Both the position numbers and the translations under genes were made by a program. From contig JAASSQ010000111.1 in the NCBI GenBank assembly GCA_021767845.1, positions 1 through 9,465 of the forward strand: a stretch of DNA of 9,465 bases, read 5' to 3'. The notes under the pieces were generated by a model, which had not been told where the DNA came from, made no database searches, and worked only from the letters and a program-made list of their open reading frames with translations. Below are positions 6,429-9,465 of the stretch, piece after piece (position 1 is the first letter of the stretch; each line of letters starts with the position of its first letter). The stretch comes from Roseovarius sp. Its GTDB lineage: Bacteria > Pseudomonadota > Alphaproteobacteria > Rhodobacterales > Rhodobacteraceae.

Positions 6429-7478
6429 TCAGGTGGCGCGATCGGTGGGCAGGATGACCCGGAATTCCGACCCCTGCCCCGGCTGCGATTCGATTCGCAG
6501 CCGGCCGCGGTGGCGGTTCACGATATGCTTGACGATGGCGAGGCCCAGACCGGTGCCGCCCATCTCGCGCGAGCGGTGGGTATCGACGCGGTAGAAGCGT
6601 TCGGTCAGCCGCGGCACATGCGCCGCGTCGATCCCCGGCCCCTCGTCGCGCACCGACAGGATCGCGGCGGGCCCGCGCAGGTCGGTGGCGTGATCGGTGG
6701 TGGACAGGCCGACATGCACCGTCTTGCCCGGCCCGCCATACTTGATCGCGTTCTCGATCAGGTTGGTGGCGACCTGCGCGAGCTGGTCGCGGTCGCCCGG
6801 CACGCAGACCGGCGCGTCGGGCCGGTCCAAAGCGAGGGTGACGCCCGCCGCATCGGCCACCGGGCGCAGGCTGTGCAGCACCGAGGCGAGCGCCTGGCCC
6901 AGGTCCACCCGGTCGGTGGGGCGCACGCGTTCTTCGGCCTCGACCCGGCTGAGCGAGAGCAGGTCGCGCACCAGCCGTTCCATGCGCTGCGCCTCGGATT
7001 GCATGACGGTCAGGAAGCGTTCGGTGGCCTTGGGGTCGCCCCTGGCCGGACCTTGCAGCGTTTCGATGAAGCCCATCAGCGCGGTGAGCGGCGTGCGCAG
7101 CTCGTGGCTGACATTGGCGACGAAATCGCGGCGCATCTGGCCGGCCTGTTCGAGATGGGTCACGTCCTCGAAACAGACGAGCGCGCCCGCACCCAAAGCG
7201 CTGTCCACGCGCGACACGGTGACCACGAAACTGGTGTCCTGCGCCCCGTCGGCGCCCAGGTAGCGCGCGCTGCGGCGCGTGCCGTCGCGCAGCGTGGCTT
7301 CGATGGCGTCGAGCACCGAGGGCTGGCGCAGGGCGGTGATGAAATGCCGCCCCACGATCTGCCGCCCCAGCAGCCCGAGCGCCTGTTCATTGGCGCCGAG
7401 CATCCGCTCGCCCCGCCCGATCAGCACCGACGGCAGCGGGATCGCCTCGAGCAGGGTCGAGAGCCCCTGTTCGGTCAT
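6429..7478 (-). CDS. phoR: Phosphate regulon sensor histidine kinase PhoR, no membrane segment visible
   Basis: This histidine kinase/phosphatase should control PhoB phosphorylation. An N-terminal PAS-like domain (about 8-110, starting LLEAIPLPSVLIGRGERMLGAN) leads to the HisKA dimerisation domain with H125 in FVANVSHELRTPLTALMGF. The HATPase domain follows, with N-box N239/N243 (NLIENAIKY), G1 DEGPGI (278-283), the F-box around ERFYRV (293-298) and G2 GGTGLGLAI (307-315). It has 349 residues, about 80 fewer than E. coli PhoR, and no N-terminal transmembrane helices. The ATG overlaps the preceding stop (ATGA), and no purine-rich ribosome site precedes it, which suggests expression by translational coupling. 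The name rests on domain order and on adjacency to pst-phoU-phoB. No other kinase is present to pair with PhoB. Confidence 0.93.
   Translation of the reverse strand: MTEQGLSTLLEAIPLPSVLIGRGERMLGANEQALGLLGRQIVGRHFITALRQPSVLDAIEATLRDGTRRSARYLGADGAQDTSFVVTVSRVDSALGAGALVCFEDVTHLEQAGQMRRDFVANVSHELRTPLTALMGFIETLQGPARGDPKATERFLTVMQSEAQRMERLVRDLLSLSRVEAEERVRPTDRVDLGQALASVLHSLRPVADAAGVTLALDRPDAPVCVPGDRDQLAQVATNLIENAIKYGGPGKTVHVGLSTTDHATDLRGPAAILSVRDEGPGIDAAHVPRLTERFYRVDTHRSREMGGTGLGLAIVKHIVNRHRGRLRIESQPGQGSEFRVILPTDRAT
6481..6502. repeat. Hairpin with two GANTC sites inside phoR
   Basis: An 8-bp perfect inverted repeat (GGCTGCGA with TCGCAGCC) has a 6-base loop and contains two adjacent GATTC sites (6487-6491 and 6492-6496). 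GANTC is the recognition sequence of the cell-cycle methylase CcrM in alphaproteobacteria. It falls in the last part of the phoR coding sequence, at the codons for RIESQPGQ. Function unproven. Confidence 0.4.
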
Positions 7479-7999
7479 TCGATGCGCGTCAGGCCGTCGC
7501 GGAAGCGGCGCATGTTCTGCTGGTAATGCAGCGCGGATTGGCGCAGCCCCTCGATCGCGGCCTCGTCCAGCGTGCGGATCACCTTGCCCGGCGCGCCGAC
7601 GACCAGTGAATTGTCGGGGATTTCCTTGCCCTCGGTCACCAGCGCGCCCGCCCCGATCAGGCAGTTGCGGCCGATCACCGCCCCGTTGAGCACGGTGGCG
7701 CCCATGCCGATCAGGCTGTTGTCGCCGATGGTGCAGCCGTGCAGCATCGCCTTGTGGCCAATGGTGCAGCCCGCGCCGATGGTCAGCGGGCAGCCGGGAT
7801 CGGTGTGCATGACGGTGTTTTCCTGCACGTTGGACCCGGCGCCGATCACGATGGGTTCGTTGTCGCCGCGCAGGGTGCAGCCGAACCAGACCGAGGCGGC
7901 CTCTTGCAGGGTGACGTTGCCGATCACGTTGGCATCGGGCGCGACCCAGGTGTCGGGGCCGATGGTGGGGGCGGTGCCGTCAAGCGCGTAAAAGGTCAT
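7475..7999 (-). CDS. Gamma-carbonic anhydrase-like left-handed beta-helix protein
   Basis: This is a hexapeptide-repeat (LbH) protein of the gamma-carbonic anhydrase/YrdA-PaaY type. Repeats of the [LIV]-G-x4 kind run from about residue 12 to 137 (for example ANVIGNVTLQEAAS, TIGAGCTIGHKA, CTIGDNSLIGMG, AVIGRNCLIGAG), followed by a C-terminal helix. The three metal-ligand histidines are at 65 (VMHTD), 82 and 87 (GHKAMLHG), with R44 and D46 (LRGDN) and Q59 (NVQENT) also kept. The acidic loop and glutamates linked to proton transfer in the archaeal Cam enzyme are not seen, so activity is uncertain. The 174 residues fit a cytoplasmic trimer. The start has a strong GAGGAG 5 bases upstream. It overlaps gmk and phoR by 4 bases at each end. 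Alternatives include an acyltransferase-like or thioesterase-related member of the superfamily. The exact function is not assigned. Confidence 0.88.
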   Translation of the reverse strand: MTFYALDGTAPTIGPDTWVAPDANVIGNVTLQEAASVWFGCTLRGDNEPIVIGAGSNVQENTVMHTDPGCPLTIGAGCTIGHKAMLHGCTIGDNSLIGMGATVLNGAVIGRNCLIGAGALVTEGKEIPDNSLVVGAPGKVIRTLDEAAIEGLRQSALHYQQNMRRFRDGLTRIE

Positions 8000-8637
8000 G
8001 TCGTCTCCTCGAATTCGTGGTGAAGGGCCTTCACATGGGTATTCAGCCCCGGCTGCTGAATCCGCTTGAGGCGCGCGGCCTCGACGATGGTTTTCAGCCG
8101 CGCGTCGGTGGCGTCGAGATCGTCATTCACCAGGACGTAGTCGTATTCCGCCCAATGGCTGATCTCGTCCCAGCTTTTGCGCATCCGCTTGGCGATCACC
8201 TCGGGGCTGTCCTGACCGCGGGTTTCAAGCCGGCGGTGCAATTCGCGGATCGAGGGCGGCAGGATGAAGATCGACAGGGTGTGCGGCCCCAGCGCCGAGT
8301 TCTGGATCTGCTGGGCGCCCTGCCAGTCGATGTCGAAGAGCACGTCGCGGCCGCTGTCGATCGCCTCTTGCACCGGGCCGCGCGGCGAACCGTAGAAATT
8401 GCCGAAGACATGGGCATGTTCCAGCATGTCGCCATTCGCCACCGCGCGCTGGAACTGCTGTTCGGACATGAAGTGGTAATCCTGCCCGTCCACCTCGCCG
8501 TCGCGGGGGGTGCGGGTGGTGGCGGAGACCGAAAAGGAGATCGTGGAATCCCAGTCGCGCAGGCGGCGCGTGAGGGTCGATTTGCCCGCGCCGGAGGGCG
8601 AGCTGAGGATGATGAGAAGGCCGCGGCGGTTGGTCAT
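7996..8637 (-). CDS. gmk: Guanylate kinase
   Basis: Gmk phosphorylates GMP to GDP using ATP, an essential cytosolic step in GTP, dGTP and (p)ppGpp supply. The 213 residues are usual for the family. The P-loop is SSPSGAGKST (12-21), with K19. The GMP-binding region shows SVSATTRTPRDGE (36-48, with R42 and R45), Y54 in GQDYHF, E73 in MLEHAHVFGNFYGSPR and D102/D104 in VLFDIDWQGAQQI. The lid follows with RRLETRGQDS (135-144) and the arginine-rich AKRMRKSW. The start has AAGGA about 9 bases upstream. It follows yicC by 30 bases, a pairing also known from other bacteria (yloC-gmk in Bacillus), and overlaps the next gene by 4 bases. Confidence 0.97.
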   Translation of the reverse strand: MTNRRGLLIILSSPSGAGKSTLTRRLRDWDSTISFSVSATTRTPRDGEVDGQDYHFMSEQQFQRAVANGDMLEHAHVFGNFYGSPRGPVQEAIDSGRDVLFDIDWQGAQQIQNSALGPHTLSIFILPPSIRELHRRLETRGQDSPEVIAKRMRKSWDEISHWAEYDYVLVNDDLDATDARLKTIVEAARLKRIQQPGLNTHVKALHHEFEETT

Positions 8638-8667
8638 GCGTGGGGATCCTTGGTGGTCGGGCGCGGG

Positions 8668-9465
8668 TTATTCAACATTCTGCACCTGTTCGCGCATCTG
8701 GTCGATCACCGCCTTGAGGTCGAGCCCCACGGAAGTGAGCCCCGCGTTCTGGGCCTTGGAACAGAGCGTGTTGGCCTCGCGGTTGAATTCCTGGCTGAGG
8801 AAATCAAGCTTGCGGCCGATGGGCGAGCCGTCTTCCAGAAGCGCGCGGGCGGCGGCAACATGGGCGCGCAGGCGGTCGAGTTCCTCGGTCACGTCGGACT
8901 TGACGGCGATGAGGGCCAGCTCCTGCGCGATGCGGGCCTCGTCCACGCCGTCGGCATTCTCGGTCACGCGGGCCAGTTGCGCGCGCAGCACGTCGCCCAT
9001 TTCGGCGCGGCGGGCCTGGGCCGCGTCGGCGGCCTGGTCGGTGAGCGCGGCGATCTGGTCAAGCCGCTGGCCGATCACATCGGCCAGCGCCGCCCCTTCG
9101 GCCGCGCGCATCTGGAGGAAGGCGGCGAGCGGGGTTTCGAAATCCGCGACGATGGCGTCGCGCAGGGCGGCGGTGTCCGGCTCGGCGCTGGCGGTGTCGA
9201 GCACGCCGCGCATCGCCACGATGTCGGCCGGCGTGGAGGGCGCAAGGGTGATGCCGGTCTCCTGCGCGCGGGCTTCGACGCGGGCCATGGCGGCCAGCAC
9301 GTCATCCAGCGCGGCCTCGTTCACGGCAAGACGGGTGGACTGATCCTCGGACTGGACGCGCAGGGACAGGCTGACATTGCCGCGGGCCAGCGCCTTGGAA
9401 AGCCGCGCGCGCAGCGCGGGTTCCAGCCCTTCGATCCAGTCGGGCACGCGCAGCCGCAGGTCCAG
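8668..9465 (-). CDS. yicC: YicC/YloC family endoribonuclease (5' end beyond window)
   Basis: This is a YicC family protein. E. coli YicC has been reported as an endoribonuclease acting on RNA. The window shows 265 residues, and the reading frame stays open to the right edge. The codon at 9447 that could be taken as a start is an internal GTG (Val), because LDLRLRVPDWIEGLEP continues the conserved N-terminal segment. About 30 residues should be missing by comparison with E. coli YicC. The middle is a long, Ala/Arg/Glu-rich helical region. The C-terminal DUF1732 signature is intact: IAVKSDVTEELDRLRAH, GRKLDFLSQEFNREANTLCS, then LKAVIDQMREQVQNVE ending at a TAA. It is first of the visible genes in the yicC-gmk-gammaCA-phoR block, and its promoter lies outside the window. 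Confidence 0.94.
   Translation of the reverse strand: MDLRLRVPDWIEGLEPALRARLSKALARGNVSLSLRVQSEDQSTRLAVNEAALDDVLAAMARVEARAQETGITLAPSTPADIVAMRGVLDTASAEPDTAALRDAIVADFETPLAAFLQMRAAEGAALADVIGQRLDQIAALTDQAADAAQARRAEMGDVLRAQLARVTENADGVDEARIAQELALIAVKSDVTEELDRLRAHVAAARALLEDGSPIGRKLDFLSQEFNREANTLCSKAQNAGLTSVGLDLKAVIDQMREQVQNVE

Noticed and set aside
6510..7526. Plus-strand open frame antisense to phoR
   Set aside because: Arg/His/Ala/Gly-rich shadow of a histidine kinase with all its boxes intact.
8510..9343. Plus-strand open frame opposite yicC and the start of gmk
   Set aside because: Ser/Ala/Arg-rich shadow. The minus strand carries conserved YicC and Gmk motifs.
9445..9447. GTG as a start codon for yicC
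   Set aside because: The frame continues upstream to the window edge with conserved YicC residues (LDLRLR), so this GTG is an internal valine and the gene is cut by the window.
1..9465. Mobile element, CRISPR, defence system or biosynthetic cluster
   Set aside because: No transposase, integrase, repeat-spacer pattern or accessory gene was found. All genes are recognisable housekeeping or Pho-regulon functions in one orientation.

Overview
The window is a high-GC chromosomal segment in which every supportable gene lies on the minus strand, so transcription runs from high to low coordinates. Protein style points to an alphaproteobacterium, most likely Rhodobacterales/Rhodobacteraceae. The indicators are the long PstA with an N-terminal extracytoplasmic domain, the long PstC, the split phoR ... 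phoB arrangement, and a yicC-gmk pair with an alphaproteobacterial look. This assignment is inferred from gene order and protein character, not from a search.

There are two transcriptional blocks, read 5' to 3' on the minus strand. Block 1 (9465 to 6429) is yicC (5' end cut by the window edge), gmk, a gamma-class carbonic anhydrase-like hexapeptide protein, and phoR. The last three overlap by 4 bases (ATGA), which suggests translational coupling of the phosphate-sensing kinase to a housekeeping nucleotide gene. Block 2 (6215 to 8) is pstS-pstC-pstA-pstB-phoU-phoB, the high-affinity phosphate transporter with its regulator PhoU and the response regulator PhoB. A 213-base gap separates the blocks. 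It carries a clear Pho box (two good 7-mer repeats plus a third degenerate one at 11-base spacing) upstream of pstS. A perfect 10-bp GC hairpin followed by a T-run lies between pstS and pstC, and probably makes periplasmic PstS more abundant than the membrane components.

Together the genes form a complete Pho sensing and import circuit. PstS captures phosphate in the periplasm, PstC/PstA form the channel and PstB supplies ATP hydrolysis. PhoU links transporter state to PhoR, and PhoR controls PhoB, which should act on the Pho box before pstS and so drive its own gene at the operon's end. Gmk (GMP to GDP), YicC (an endoribonuclease family) and the carbonic anhydrase-like protein are linked by position only.

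I found no mobile element, CRISPR array, RNA gene, or anything that looks like a wholly undescribed system. The points of interest are regulatory or architectural: the split kinase/regulator layout, a PhoR with no visible membrane segment, the intra-operon attenuator, enlarged permease domains, a perfect DnaA box between the blocks, and a small hairpin with two GANTC sites in phoR.
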